A stretch of 33,910 bases of DNA from Longimonas sp040409695 (GCF_040409695.1 NZ_JARWGJ010000111.1:1-33910), one strand, 5' to 3'. Counted from the first letter of the stretch, positions 15,218 to 23,899 are shown. Translations and numbers: made by a program. The notes: a model not told the origin generated them from the sequence alone.

Positions 15218-16071
15218 CGGTATGAACGCTTGGTGGGAGATACGGGTGGGATCGAAGAAGCATCGTGCTGCTCAAATGCCTCTGCGCGGTCGTTGTTTGA
15301 CCGCCGCTATTGACCCGCGGCCGTCGTATATCGTCGTATACCGTCTTACTATACTGTCTTACACGGCCCCGACGATATAAAATGCCGCATCTCCCGTGCC
15401 GCATTGGATTCCGACAGGGTACTGTACCGGGACCGTCACGGCAAGAAACGGTGGAGTTTTTCTATGGGATGCGTGTCGGGAAACCCTTTTCGGGAGGCTG
15501 CGTTTTAGGCTGTGTATTGTTGCTTGTCTTCTTGCAAGGAGTTACACTTGCTGCGACGGTCGTCTCTACACTCGTCGCGAAATGAAGATCTGTCGGTCGT
15601 TTCGGGCGGTTTGCTTCGCATGCAGACCCGTCAAGCCCGAATCCCCCTTGAGGCCCTCCTCCTTTTACACGCTTTCCTTAACGTACCGTATGGTATGTAT
15701 GGCACGCACGGGCACTATGCCCAATGCACTGTATGCATTGAATGCATTGTACGAACTGTACAAAACGCGTGATGCCATGTGTCATGCCGCCCACACGGTG
15801 CAACAATGAGCGGCTTTGCGAGCAGCGTTTTCAGACGCTTGTAGACGGCGTTTTGTAGACAGCGATGTGAGCCGGCCTTATCCGGCACGGTACAAGCACG
15901 GCACGACCTCGACGACCTGATGCAAGCACTTTCTTGCTTGCCGCGCGCCGTATCTATCTGTTTATCTTATGTTTTTTGACGCTGCGCGCATCCTGCACCG
16001 TCATCCCTTTATCTCCACGCAGCTTGCATAAACGGGCTGCAGTCTTCACCGAACTTCACAACCCCTAACTT
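15218..16071. other. Long gap upstream of rho, no clear gene
   Basis: These 854 bp separate two divergent units and must hold the promoters of the hydrolase/Mur-ligase pair and of rho. Several frames are open, but none looks coding. The best is a 38-codon frame at 15470-15585 that reads like an isolated signal peptide and is not called. A decayed 9-10-bp tandem repeat (ATGCATTG twice, 15733-15749, with a related unit at 15722) is present. A weak GCAGC/GCTGC hairpin lies at 16019-16040. A long rho leader would be in keeping with rho autoregulation in other bacteria, but I see no direct proof. Confidence 0.5.
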
Positions 16072-17184
16072 ATGTCCGATAAAAAGTTTAAGCGCATCCT
16101 TGAACTCATCGGTAAGAAAAAATACGGGTTTATGCGCGAGATCCACCCGTCGCTTCCCAAAGATGACGACGACCCGTTTATGCCCCCCCCACTCATCCGC
16201 AAGTTTAACCTTCGCGATGGCGTTGTCGTTGAGGGGTCGCTCAAGCCCGGACGCAAGGGCGGCATGCAGGTGGGCTGGATCGATAGCGTCATGGGCTTGC
16301 CTCCGAAAGAGTGGGCCCAGAAAGACGACTTCGATAAGGGTGCTATCATCTACCCCGAGGAAAAGCTTAACCTGGTAACGGGCCCGGAAGATGCGTCGAT
16401 GCGTATCATGGACCTGGTTGCCCCGCTTGGCAAAGGGCAACGGGCGCTCATTGTAGCACCGCCGCGTGCCGGAAAGACGGTGCTGCTGAAGCAGATCGCG
16501 GACGGCATTACGAAGAACCACAAGGAGGTCGACCTCATCGCGCTGCTCATTGATGAACGCCCCGAGGAGGTTACCGACTTCCGCCGCTCTACGCAGGCGG
16601 AGGTCTTTGCCTCCTCGAACGACCGCGGCGAAGACAACCACGTGCGCGTTTCGACGCTGGCGATGGAGTACTCGAAGCGGCTCGTTGAGAAGGGCAAGGA
16701 TGTCGTGATGCTCCTTGACTCGCTTACACGCCTCGGGCGTACCTTCAACCTCTTTGTCGACGGCAGCGGGCGCACCCTGAGCGGTGGACTTGATGCTGAA
16801 GCGCTCAAGGTGCCGCGTCAGATCTTTGGGGCCGCCCGTAACATTGAAGGCGGGGGGTCGCTTACGATCATCGCGACTGCCCTTGTCGAAACCGGCAGCC
16901 GCATGGATGACGTGATCTTTGAAGAGTTTAAAGGCACCGGTAACGCAGAGATCGTGCTTGACCGCCGTCTGGCAGAGAAGCGGATCTATCCGGCGATCAA
17001 CGTGCGCGAGAGCGGCACCCGCAACGAGGAGCGTCTTCTGGGCGACGTGCGACTGCGCAAGCACAACCAGCTTTTCCGCGCCCTCAACTCGCGGCATCCG
17101 GTCGAAGCCATGCAAGCGCTGCTTCGGCACGTGCGCAACAGCCCGAGCAACGCACACCTGCTCACCGAACTCGTGCCCGAGTAG
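16072..17184 (+). CDS. rho: Transcription termination factor Rho (short form)
   Basis: Rho is a hexameric RNA-dependent ATPase that ends transcription of untranslated RNA. This protein has 370 residues, against 419 in E. coli. It starts almost directly at the RNA-binding OB-fold (KKKYGFMREI, 15-24; PPPLIRKFNLRDG, 38-50), so the N-terminal helical bundle (about 47 residues in E. coli) is absent. The ATPase part is intact: VAPPRAGKTVLL (128-139, Walker A), DERPEEVTDFRRS, VVMLLDSLTRLGR (Walker B), ALKVPRQIFGAARNIEGGGS (Q-loop region) and EEFKGTGN (R-loop). An in-frame TAA lies three bases before the ATG, so the start is fixed and no longer form exists. There is no Shine-Dalgarno sequence. It is followed by radC after 159 bp. 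Confidence 0.96.
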   Translation: MSDKKFKRILELIGKKKYGFMREIHPSLPKDDDDPFMPPPLIRKFNLRDGVVVEGSLKPGRKGGMQVGWIDSVMGLPPKEWAQKDDFDKGAIIYPEEKLNLVTGPEDASMRIMDLVAPLGKGQRALIVAPPRAGKTVLLKQIADGITKNHKEVDLIALLIDERPEEVTDFRRSTQAEVFASSNDRGEDNHVRVSTLAMEYSKRLVEKGKDVVMLLDSLTRLGRTFNLFVDGSGRTLSGGLDAEALKVPRQIFGAARNIEGGGSLTIIATALVETGSRMDDVIFEEFKGTGNAEIVLDRRLAEKRIYPAINVRESGTRNEERLLGDVRLRKHNQLFRALNSRHPVEAMQALLRHVRNSPSNAHLLTELVPE

Positions 17185-17192
17185 CTCCCGCA

Positions 17193-17252
17193 CTACATCG
17201 CTGTAGCCCTGGCTGTAGCTACTGGCTGCAGCCCCCAGGAGCCCCGAGGGCT
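17193..17252 (+). terminator. Hairpin cluster after rho
   Basis: Just past the rho stop, CTACA-TCGC-TGTAG (17193-17206) forms a small stem, and CAGCCC pairs with GGGCTG further on (about 17228-17252). Repeated CTGTAGC/GGCTGCAGCC words lie between. There is no U-run, so this is only a candidate terminator. Confidence 0.3.
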
Positions 17253-17343
17253 GTTGCCTCTCATCGCACAGGACGTTGCGGTGCACGTATCTCGCGTGTC
17301 ATCGAAACGTCCTGTTTGCGTTTCACATTCTGTGCTACTGGCT

Positions 17344-18153
17344 ATGGCCGATTCCCCTCACTCTGCGTTTAATCGCCCCCCTTCGACGTCTCGCCAGGCG
17401 GCCCCGCAAGCCCCCGCTACATCGCGCACCAACCAGCCCGGTGAGCCGATCCTTGCCTACCAGACGCCCATTCATAAATGGGACCCTTCCGACCGGCCGC
17501 GCGAAAAGCTGATTCAGGGCGGACCGCCCGGACTCTCGGATGCCGAGATTCTGGCGATATTGCTGGGTTCGGGTACCCGCACCAGCGACGGACCTGTGTC
17601 GGCCGTGCAACTGGGGCAGACGCTCTTGCAAGCTTTCGGATCGCTCTTCGACGTCTCGCGGCGTCCGCTCAAGGAGCTCGTGCGTGTTAGCGGGGTTGGT
17701 CCGGCGAAGGCTGCACGGCTCATGGCCGCCTTCGAGGCGGGACGGCGCGCCGCCTCGCAGCGCGCGGGGAACGAGGTCCAGGTCGGATGCCCCGATGACG
17801 TTGCTGCGGTCTACGGCCCCCTCATGCGCGACCTGAAGAAAGAGATCTTCAAGGTGGTTCACCTCAACACAGCAAATACGATTATCAGCGATTATACCGT
17901 GAGCGAGGGCGGACTCGCAGTAAGCATTGTGGAGCCACGGGCTGTTTTTGAGCAGGCTATTCTCGACAACGCGGCCTCGGTCATCTGTCTCCACAACCAC
18001 CCTTCAGGCAATCCCGAACCGAGCCGGCAGGACGTCCGCATCACCCGTCAGCTGGTTGAAGCCGGCAAGCTGATGGGGATTCCCGTACACGACCATATCA
18101 TTATTGCCGGTACTACCCACACGTCGCTGGCTGAGCGCGGGGTTATCGAATAG
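17344..18153 (+). CDS. radC: RadC-family JAB/MPN-domain protein
   Basis: This is a 269-residue RadC-family (UPF0758) protein. Residues 1-42 are a Pro/Ala/Ser-rich, probably disordered extension. The N-terminal part has DRPREKLIQGGPPGLSDAEI (50-69) and a helix-hairpin-helix (VSGVGPAKAARLMAAFEAG). The C-terminal JAB1/MPN domain has the JAMM metal motif HNHPSGNPEPSRQD (217-230), with Glu203 upstream. The family was once linked to DNA repair, but its molecular role is not established; the metal motif suggests a hydrolase. The ATG at 17344 is chosen; a longer frame from 17254 gives a non-conserved leader. It sits downstream of rho, maybe under its own promoter in the 159-bp gap. Confidence 0.94.
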   Translation: MADSPHSAFNRPPSTSRQAAPQAPATSRTNQPGEPILAYQTPIHKWDPSDRPREKLIQGGPPGLSDAEILAILLGSGTRTSDGPVSAVQLGQTLLQAFGSLFDVSRRPLKELVRVSGVGPAKAARLMAAFEAGRRAASQRAGNEVQVGCPDDVAAVYGPLMRDLKKEIFKVVHLNTANTIISDYTVSEGGLAVSIVEPRAVFEQAILDNAASVICLHNHPSGNPEPSRQDVRITRQLVEAGKLMGIPVHDHIIIAGTTHTSLAERGVIE

Positions 18154-18801
18154 CCGGAGCAGCAATGTAGACCCCAGATAGCGCTTTACTACGCTGGTCC
18201 TATCTATGCTGGTCCTGCTGCGCCGAATAGGAAAAGTCGGAGTAGGAAATCCAAAGTAGGGAAGTCGAAGTGTATAGCCGTACACGTAGCTAATGTCATA
18301 GCCGATGTGCGCGTGCGCCCTGTCTTCTATTTTACCTGATTCGTCGGCCGCTCGGCTCCGATAACACTTCTGGAACCGCTTTCTGTACAATTCAGACTTG
18401 CGAGATAGCCTGCTGCCCGTTATAATGCATCCGGCAATCTGACTGCGTTCTTCAAACGCCCACCGTGTCCCTACCCGTGCTCTTTCCAACTGAAATCTTT
18501 CCAACTGAAACAGGTGTACGCACGCCGTGCGTCTCTCACCGAAGCGTACCCCGCTCGGGCGTCTCCTGTCTATCGGTTGCAGCGCCATATCGGTTGCGAT
18601 GCGTGGCGAAGGCGCTCTATTTGCTCTTTTTATCCGAGCGGTGTACATGGACATAGCCGTCTATGTCGTCGTACTTTACTACCCAGGCACCGTGCGCCAC
18701 GTATCTTAGCAGGCATACTGCTCCTACAGGCACGCCCCCTGCTGTAGCCGCCCGGGCCCCCTGATTTTGTGTGGTTTTCTCCATTTGTCTTTGTCTGCTT
18801 T
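18154..18801. other. Gap upstream of the AGCS symporter, no gene
   Basis: These 648 bp between radC and the AGCS gene hold no frame I believe; a 216-codon leftward frame at 18004-18654 runs through radC and is Arg/Ser-rich noise. There are small repeats: CTGGTCCT at 18194-18201 and 18209-18216, and the 15-bp duplication at 18481. The promoter of the AGCS-upp-nhaC operon should lie near the right end, but no strong boxes are seen. Confidence 0.5.
18481..18510. repeat. Perfect 15-bp tandem duplication
   Basis: TCTTTCCAACTGAAA occurs twice head to tail at 18481-18495 and 18496-18510 with no mismatch. It lies in non-coding sequence about 290 bp before the AGCS start. A recent slippage event is likely; a paired binding site is possible. 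Confidence 0.85.
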
Positions 18802-20559
18802 ATGTGGTTTCAGCGCACCGTTGAGTTCTTAAACGACCTGGTCTGGTCGTACGGCGTCCCTGTGGGCGACGGCCAGATGATTCCCTGGGTTGTCATTCTT
18901 CTTCTGGGTACCGGGTTCTACCTCACGTTTCAACTGGGCTTTATCCAGTTTCGAAAGCTCGCACACGGGTTCTGGGTCACCACCGGCAAATACGACAACC
19001 CCGACGACCCGGGCGACGTGCCGCACTTTCAGGCATTGACCACCGCCCTGTCTGCCACGGTCGGAATTGGTAACATCGCAGGGGTCGCTCTCGCTATCCA
19101 TTTTGGCGGCCCAGGTGCCCTGTTCTGGATGTGGGTTACCGCATTTGTAGGGATGGCTACGAAGTACAGCGAAGTGACGCTGGCTCAGTTCTACCGCGAC
19201 GTTCGCGATGAGACCGAAGGCCTCAAATCATGGATGGGCTCCGTGTCTGGAGGTCCGATGTACTATATCGAACGCGGACTGGGTAGCGCCTGGAAGCCCG
19301 CAGCGGTCTTTTTTGCAATTATGCTCATCGCCACGTCGTTCTTGACCGGCAACGCGGTGCAGTCGAACACCGTTGCCGATACGATGCGTGCCGACTTTGG
19401 CATTGAGCCCTGGATTACGGGGCTCGTGGTGGCTTCCGTCATTGCTCTCGTCATTCTGGGAGGCATTACCCGCATTGGCAAAGTTACGGGCATTGTGGCC
19501 CCCGTGATGGCTGGCATCTACGTATTGGGCGCTGTTGTCATTCTGGCGCTTAACTACGACCAACTTCTGCCTACCTTCGCCAGCGTATTCACGGAAGCCT
19601 TCAATCCGTCGGCCGGAGTTGCAGGTACAGGAACAGGGGTTTTCTTGCTTACCCTTATGTACGGTGTGCGACGCGGCCTCTTCTCTAACGAGGCCGGACA
19701 GGGATCGGCCCCCATTGCGCACTCGGCAGCAAAGACCAACGAGCCGTCGTCGGAAGGCGTCGTGGCTCTGCTGGAGCCGTTTATCGATACCATTATCATC
19801 TGTACGCTAACGGCCATGGTCATTCTGGTAACCGGTGTATGGGGGGATCCGGTGCCGACGCAGTTCGACCTGGACTCGGGCAACATATCGTATCGCGTGC
19901 AGGACGAAGGGGGGCTCTTTACTGAGGAAGCCCCTGAGCGCATACGCGTCGAAGACGGCGTGCAGCGCGTACCTGAAGGCGAACCCGCACTCGCCTGGAA
20001 CGAAGCAGTCGTTAGTCGCCTCTTTATTGAGTGCACGGGCCCTTGCGCGGAAGACGCCGACCTCTCGGAGCCGTTCACGGGAACCATCCACCCGTCCGAC
20101 AACATCGCGATCGCACAGGATGGCACCACCTATGAATCCCTCTACGGCGGCGGCGTGCGCAACGGCGCTCCGCTTACCCAACTCGCCTTTCAGCGGGGTC
20201 TCTCTCCCCTCGGCGACTGGGGGGGCTACATTGTGATTCTTAGCGTCATCCTGTTTGCCATCTCCACCTCCATATCGTGGAGCTATTACGGCGACCGCTG
20301 TGCGCACTACCTCTTTGGTGATAGCGCCGTGCTACCCTACAAGGTCATCTTCGTGATCATGAACTTCACCGGAGCCATTACCGCACTCACCACGATATGG
20401 ACCATCGGCGATATTGCACTTGGCCTTGTGGTGGTGCCCAACCTGATCGCACTGATCGCGCTTTCAGGCAAGCTGACCGAGCTAACCGACAGCTACTTCG
20501 AGCGACGGCCCTGGGAAAACGGCGGTGCTACCGAGATCAGTGCGTCTGATGACGATTAA
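18802..20559 (+). CDS. AGCS-family sodium:alanine/glycine symporter
   Basis: This inner-membrane symporter takes up alanine or glycine with sodium. It has 585 residues, against about 450-500 for typical members. ATVGIGNIAGVALAIHFGGP (85-104) and RRGLFSNEAGQGSAPIAHSA (290-309) are family signatures, and the remaining hydrophobic segments fit about 10-11 helices. The extra length is a mainly hydrophilic, acidic insertion at about 349-455, between the helix ending VTGVWGD and the next helix. It includes a CTGPC pair of cysteines (411, 415) and is probably a folded loop. Start ATG 18802 is preferred over GTG 18769. It is first in a unit with upp (48 bp) and the NhaC-type gene. Substrate choice between Ala and Gly is not resolved. 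Confidence 0.93.
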   Translation: MWFQRTVEFLNDLVWSYGVPVGDGQMIPWVVILLLGTGFYLTFQLGFIQFRKLAHGFWVTTGKYDNPDDPGDVPHFQALTTALSATVGIGNIAGVALAIHFGGPGALFWMWVTAFVGMATKYSEVTLAQFYRDVRDETEGLKSWMGSVSGGPMYYIERGLGSAWKPAAVFFAIMLIATSFLTGNAVQSNTVADTMRADFGIEPWITGLVVASVIALVILGGITRIGKVTGIVAPVMAGIYVLGAVVILALNYDQLLPTFASVFTEAFNPSAGVAGTGTGVFLLTLMYGVRRGLFSNEAGQGSAPIAHSAAKTNEPSSEGVVALLEPFIDTIIICTLTAMVILVTGVWGDPVPTQFDLDSGNISYRVQDEGGLFTEEAPERIRVEDGVQRVPEGEPALAWNEAVVSRLFIECTGPCAEDADLSEPFTGTIHPSDNIAIAQDGTTYESLYGGGVRNGAPLTQLAFQRGLSPLGDWGGYIVILSVILFAISTSISWSYYGDRCAHYLFGDSAVLPYKVIFVIMNFTGAITALTTIWTIGDIALGLVVVPNLIALIALSGKLTELTDSYFERRPWENGGATEISASDDD

Positions 20560-20607
20560 GCCGCACCTGGCCTATTCGCCCTTCACATTCCACACGCACG
20601 TACTGGT

Positions 20608-21252
20608 ATGGATGTCTCTCATATTGACACGCTCACCGTTGTTGACCATCCGCTGCTCAAGCGCGACCTGACGCTGCTGCGCGACCGCACCACCGCACAC
20701 GGTCTATTCCGCAAGACCGTATCGGATGCGGCCGCCGTACTCGCATACGAGGCGCTTCGTCCGATCGACCTGGCTGAGGTCACCATCGAGACTCCGCTGG
20801 AGTCGACCACAGGCTATGCCATTGCCGAGGAAGTAATCGTTGTACCGATTATGCGAGCCGGCCTCGGCATGGTAGATGGATTCGTACGCTTTGTGCCAGA
20901 GGCGCGCGTCGGGCATCTGGGCATGCATCGCGACGAAGACACCCACCAGCCGGTCGACTACTACGCGAACATTCCCGATAGCGTCGACCGCGCTCAGGTG
21001 TTCGTTGTCGATCCGATGCTGGCTACGGGTGGAAGCGCCACGCAAGCGATTACCCACCTCAAGCAGAAGGGAGCCGAGCGCTTTACCTTCGCGTGCCTCG
21101 TGGCCGCTCCTGAAGGCGTACGTGCACTCTACGAGGCGCACCCGGATGTTCGCATCGTTGCAGCAACCCTCGACCGTGAGCTCGACGAGAATGCCTTCAT
21201 CCGCCCCGGTCTGGGCGATGCGGGCGACCGCATCTTTGGTACCACTGCGTAG
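20608..21252 (+). CDS. upp: Uracil phosphoribosyltransferase
   Basis: This enzyme makes UMP from uracil and PRPP for pyrimidine salvage in the cytoplasm. The 214-residue length is standard (E. coli Upp has 208). Conserved parts include DRTTAHGLFRK near the N-terminus, VVPIMRAGLGMVDGF, the PRPP loop VFVVDPMLATGGSATQAI and the C-terminal GLGDAGDRIFGT. The start ATG is 48 bp after the AGCS stop, and the next gene begins 33 bp downstream, so the three are probably co-transcribed. Why a salvage enzyme lies between two ion-coupled transporters is unclear; a nucleobase transporter would be the more usual neighbour. Confidence 0.97.
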   Translation: MDVSHIDTLTVVDHPLLKRDLTLLRDRTTAHGLFRKTVSDAAAVLAYEALRPIDLAEVTIETPLESTTGYAIAEEVIVVPIMRAGLGMVDGFVRFVPEARVGHLGMHRDEDTHQPVDYYANIPDSVDRAQVFVVDPMLATGGSATQAITHLKQKGAERFTFACLVAAPEGVRALYEAHPDVRIVAATLDRELDENAFIRPGLGDAGDRIFGTTA

Positions 21253-21285
21253 TTTCTCTGCTGCCCCGTCTCTGCACGCTACTTT

Positions 21286-23286
21286 ATGCTTCCTGCCTCT
21301 TTGCCTTCGAGCCGCCTGCTGCTCGCTGTTCTTGCAGCCTGCTGCCTCAGTGCTCTGCTTGTGAACGCTCCGCCCGCTCATGCCCAGTCGGTCGAAGCAC
21401 CCCGCGTCGTGCTAAACGGCATCGCCTTCGACATCCGCGTCGACGACCCCGACGAATCGCTCACGCCGGGCGCGCAGGTGCAGGTCGGTTCGGCCTCAGC
21501 CACGCTTGAACCGGACGATGGCGGGTGGGTCGCCGAGGGACTGATCGTGCGCGACACAGGGGGGCTTGATGTGCAGCTCGTACAAGGGGGGCAGACGCTC
21601 GACCAGGCCCGCACACGAGCAATCCCGGCCTGGCTCTCCATTCTTCCCCCGCTGCTGGCCATCGGTATGGCGCTTGCCTTCAAACGCGTGGTGCCGGCCC
21701 TCTTTCTTGGCATCTGGGTGGGCGCCTGGATGGCTGCCGGATTTTCAATCTCCGGCTTATTTGTTGGACTTCTCGAAACGCTTGAGATCTATGTGCTGGG
21801 CGCGCTCGCCAACGAATCGCACGTCGCGATCATCCTCTTCTCGCTCATGATAGGCGGGATGGTGGGCATTATCTCCAAGAACGGAGGCACCTATGGCATC
21901 GTGGAGCGGCTCGTGACCTGGGCCAATACGCCCCGCCGTGCCCAACTGGCTACCGGTACGCTCGGCGTGGGGATGTTCTTCGACGACTACGCCAACACGC
22001 TTGTCGTAGGCAACACCATGCGCCCGGTAACCGACCGGCTTAAGGTGTCTCGCGAGAAGCTCGCCTACATCGTCGACTCTACCGCTGCTCCTATTGCTTG
22101 TGTCGCCCTTGTAACAACCTGGATTGGCTACCAGGTCGGACTCGTTGGAACGGCCGTGGAGGCCATTGACGGTTTCAACGAAGGGGCCTATTCGATCTTT
22201 CTGAGCTCGCTCGCTTACAGCTTCTACCCGTGGCTGGCGCTCTACTTTGTCTTTGTTGTGGCCAACTCGAACCGCGACTTTGGCCCGATGGCCCGCGCCG
22301 AGATCCGAGCGCGCACCACCGGCCAGGTGGCAAGTCCCAACGCTAAATTGGACGAGGCCGCTGCGGAAGACAACGATGAGATGGCGCCCAAAGAGGGCAT
22401 TCCGCTTCGTGCATTGAATGCTGTAATCCCTATTGTCGTACTGGTAGGGAGCGTGCTTGCCGGGCTATACTGGACAGGCGTTGACGCTGCAGGAAGCGAG
22501 GCTTCAATCCGCGAGATTATCGGTGCAGCCGACTCATACACAGCTCTACTGTGGGGATCGCTGCTCGGCGTGATCGCTGCCGCGGCGCTTTCAATCGGCC
22601 AGCAGCTGCTCTCGCTCGAAGAAACCGTCGATGCCTGGTACAGCGGACTCAAGTCCATGCTGTTCGCGATGATCATTCTTGTGCTGGCCTGGGCGCTCTC
22701 CGACATTACAGAGGTGCTCCACACAGCCGATTACCTGGTCTCTATTCTCGGCACAACGCTGCATCCCGGTATCGTACCGGCTATTATCTTCGTGCTTGCT
22801 GCTGCTACCGCTTTCGCGACAGGGTCAAGCTGGGGTACCATGGGCATTCTGATGCCCCTCGTCATCCCTCTTGTGTGGGCCGTGCTGCAAGCGAACAACA
22901 TGGCGGATCCGACCAACTATCACATCATGTACTCGGCAGTGTCGTGCGTGCTGGCCGGATCGGTATGGGGCGACCACTGCTCCCCGATCTCTGACACTAC
23001 GATTCTGTCGTCAATGGCATCGGGATGCGATCATATCGACCACGTACGCACGCAACTGCCCTATGCACTGAGCGTCGGCTTTATTGCGCTTGCCCTGGGC
23101 ACCATCCCTGCTGGATTTGGCTTCCCGTGGTGGGCTTCGCTCATCCTGGGCGCGATCCTGCTCTCGACCGCCCTGCGCATGTTTGGTACTCCGGTTCCAG
23201 AAACATCCAGCCCGGAAGCGAGCCCGGCAGGGAACCCGGAAGCGTCTGCATCCGACGAACGCACGAAGCGTGTATCCAACCAGTAA
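21286..23286 (+). CDS. NhaC-family Na+/H+ antiporter with an N-terminal exported domain
   Basis: This is a 666-residue inner-membrane antiporter. Residues 1-34 are a signal peptide (LLLAVLAACCLSALL ... AHAQ). Residues about 37-105 are a small exported beta-rich domain (VVLNGIAFDIRV, VQVGSASATLEPDDGG, VQLVQGG). The transporter proper starts near residue 112 with IPAWLSILPPLLAIGMAL and continues through MIGGMVGIISKNGG, FFDDYANTLVVGNTMRPVTDR, STAAPIACVALVTTWIG, FATGSSWGTMGILMPL and VWGDHCSPISDTT, typical of NhaC/CitMHS-like carriers. It is larger than standard NhaC (about 450-500). A cytoplasmic acidic loop (DEAAAEDNDEMAPKEG) lies mid-protein. It ends the AGCS-upp unit. Na+/H+ exchange is inferred from the family; amino-acid or dicarboxylate exchange by relatives is also known. 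Confidence 0.9.
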   Translation: MLPASLPSSRLLLAVLAACCLSALLVNAPPAHAQSVEAPRVVLNGIAFDIRVDDPDESLTPGAQVQVGSASATLEPDDGGWVAEGLIVRDTGGLDVQLVQGGQTLDQARTRAIPAWLSILPPLLAIGMALAFKRVVPALFLGIWVGAWMAAGFSISGLFVGLLETLEIYVLGALANESHVAIILFSLMIGGMVGIISKNGGTYGIVERLVTWANTPRRAQLATGTLGVGMFFDDYANTLVVGNTMRPVTDRLKVSREKLAYIVDSTAAPIACVALVTTWIGYQVGLVGTAVEAIDGFNEGAYSIFLSSLAYSFYPWLALYFVFVVANSNRDFGPMARAEIRARTTGQVASPNAKLDEAAAEDNDEMAPKEGIPLRALNAVIPIVVLVGSVLAGLYWTGVDAAGSEASIREIIGAADSYTALLWGSLLGVIAAAALSIGQQLLSLEETVDAWYSGLKSMLFAMIILVLAWALSDITEVLHTADYLVSILGTTLHPGIVPAIIFVLAAATAFATGSSWGTMGILMPLVIPLVWAVLQANNMADPTNYHIMYSAVSCVLAGSVWGDHCSPISDTTILSSMASGCDHIDHVRTQLPYALSVGFIALALGTIPAGFGFPWWASLILGAILLSTALRMFGTPVPETSSPEASPAGNPEASASDERTKRVSNQ

Positions 23287-23300
23287 CCAGACCGGAGCCA

Positions 23301-23364
23301 GGTACTGAAACGTACCCTCGGGCACCTGTTACGGATGCCCGAGCTGAGTGCAGGTAACTACCTG
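23301..23364. terminator. Three-hairpin bidirectional terminator region
   Basis: Three consecutive stems lie between convergent genes: GGTAC/GTACC (23301-23316), CTCGGGCA/TGCCCGAG with an 11-nt loop (23317-23343), and CAGGT/ACCTG with a 4-nt loop (23351-23364). No long U-run follows on either strand. The position just after the NhaC-type stop and facing the gene at 23432 fits termination or RNA-end protection. Confidence 0.55.
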
Positions 23365-23431
23365 GACGGATTACCCGTTCAGACGCCTTCTCTTTGATCG
23401 CCACATAGACCTGAAGACCCGGTAGCCGGTA

Positions 23432-23701
23432 TTACTCAGTTGTTTCCGGGCGGTACTTCGGTGGTAGACGGTCGGCAAGGTCTTCGGGGAAATGAACGGT
23501 CGGGATGCGTCGCAACGTAGGGGGTGGACCGTCAAAAGAGATTTTCACCCCCTTCGTCTCACGCCGCAGCAGATTGAGCGCAAGCGCATACGCCCGCGCT
23601 GCTTCGGGGTTTTTATCACTCATAGCCTGGTCATACAAGATCATGAGCTGGGCGGCAATGCTGGTAACCATGTCGGAGGTTGGTTCTTTTGAAGATCCCA
23701 T
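23432..23701 (-). CDS. Small soluble hypothetical protein
   Basis: This is an 89-residue soluble protein with no signal peptide. Residues about 12-50 look helical (SIAAQLMILYDQAMSDKNPE, then AARAYALALNLLRRE), a helical-hairpin pattern. The C-terminal half is Pro-rich (GPPPTLRRIPTVHFPEDLAD, then RLPPKY). Codon use fits the neighbourhood. The ATG is directly adjacent to the stop codon of a 65-codon frame that ends at 23702, suggesting translational coupling if that frame is real. I do not recognise a family and assign no function. Confidence 0.7.
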   Translation of the reverse strand: MGSSKEPTSDMVTSIAAQLMILYDQAMSDKNPEAARAYALALNLLRRETKGVKISFDGPPPTLRRIPTVHFPEDLADRLPPKYRPETTE

Positions 23702-23899
23702 CTATTTGGCTTCCCGTAATGTGTACCACAGTGAAAGGTAGGCATCGGCACCCGGTTCGTCAACCACCGGTTTGGCAGCCACGTGGCCCCTAATTTTGGT
23801 GTACAGGTACCGTCGTGCATCTGTCCGGTGCGCTCCGTTTTCGGCGTGTCTTCGGTATACCCGAGCACTACAGAAGCATAAAGGTACGCACTCCATCAA
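23702..23899 (-). CDS. Possible small gene abutting the 89-residue gene
   Basis: This 65-codon leftward frame ends in TAG directly followed by the ATG of the gene at 23701. The last 35 residues (TKIRGHVAAKPVVDEPGADA, then YLSLWYTLREAK) use codons like those of real genes here (GAC GAA CCG GGT GCC GAT GCC TAC) and look protein-like. The first 30 residues (MMECVPLCFCSARVYRR) are less convincing. It may be a real short gene coupled to the next, or the tail of a decayed longer gene with a frameshift near 23810. It carries no known motif. Confidence 0.35.
   Translation of the reverse strand: MMECVPLCFCSARVYRRHAENGAHRTDARRYLYTKIRGHVAAKPVVDEPGADAYLSLWYTLREAK

Noticed and set aside
15470..15585. 38-codon frame resembling a signal peptide or tiny membrane protein upstream of rho
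   Set aside because: It ends right after the hydrophobic stretch, has no mature domain, and the surrounding sequence shows no coding character.
16009..17286. Long open frame antisense to rho
   Set aside because: Opposite-strand shadow of a strongly conserved gene caused by GC-rich codon bias.
18004..18654. 216-codon leftward frame upstream of the AGCS gene
   Set aside because: Its end lies antisense to radC and the rest is Arg/Ser-rich; no family features.
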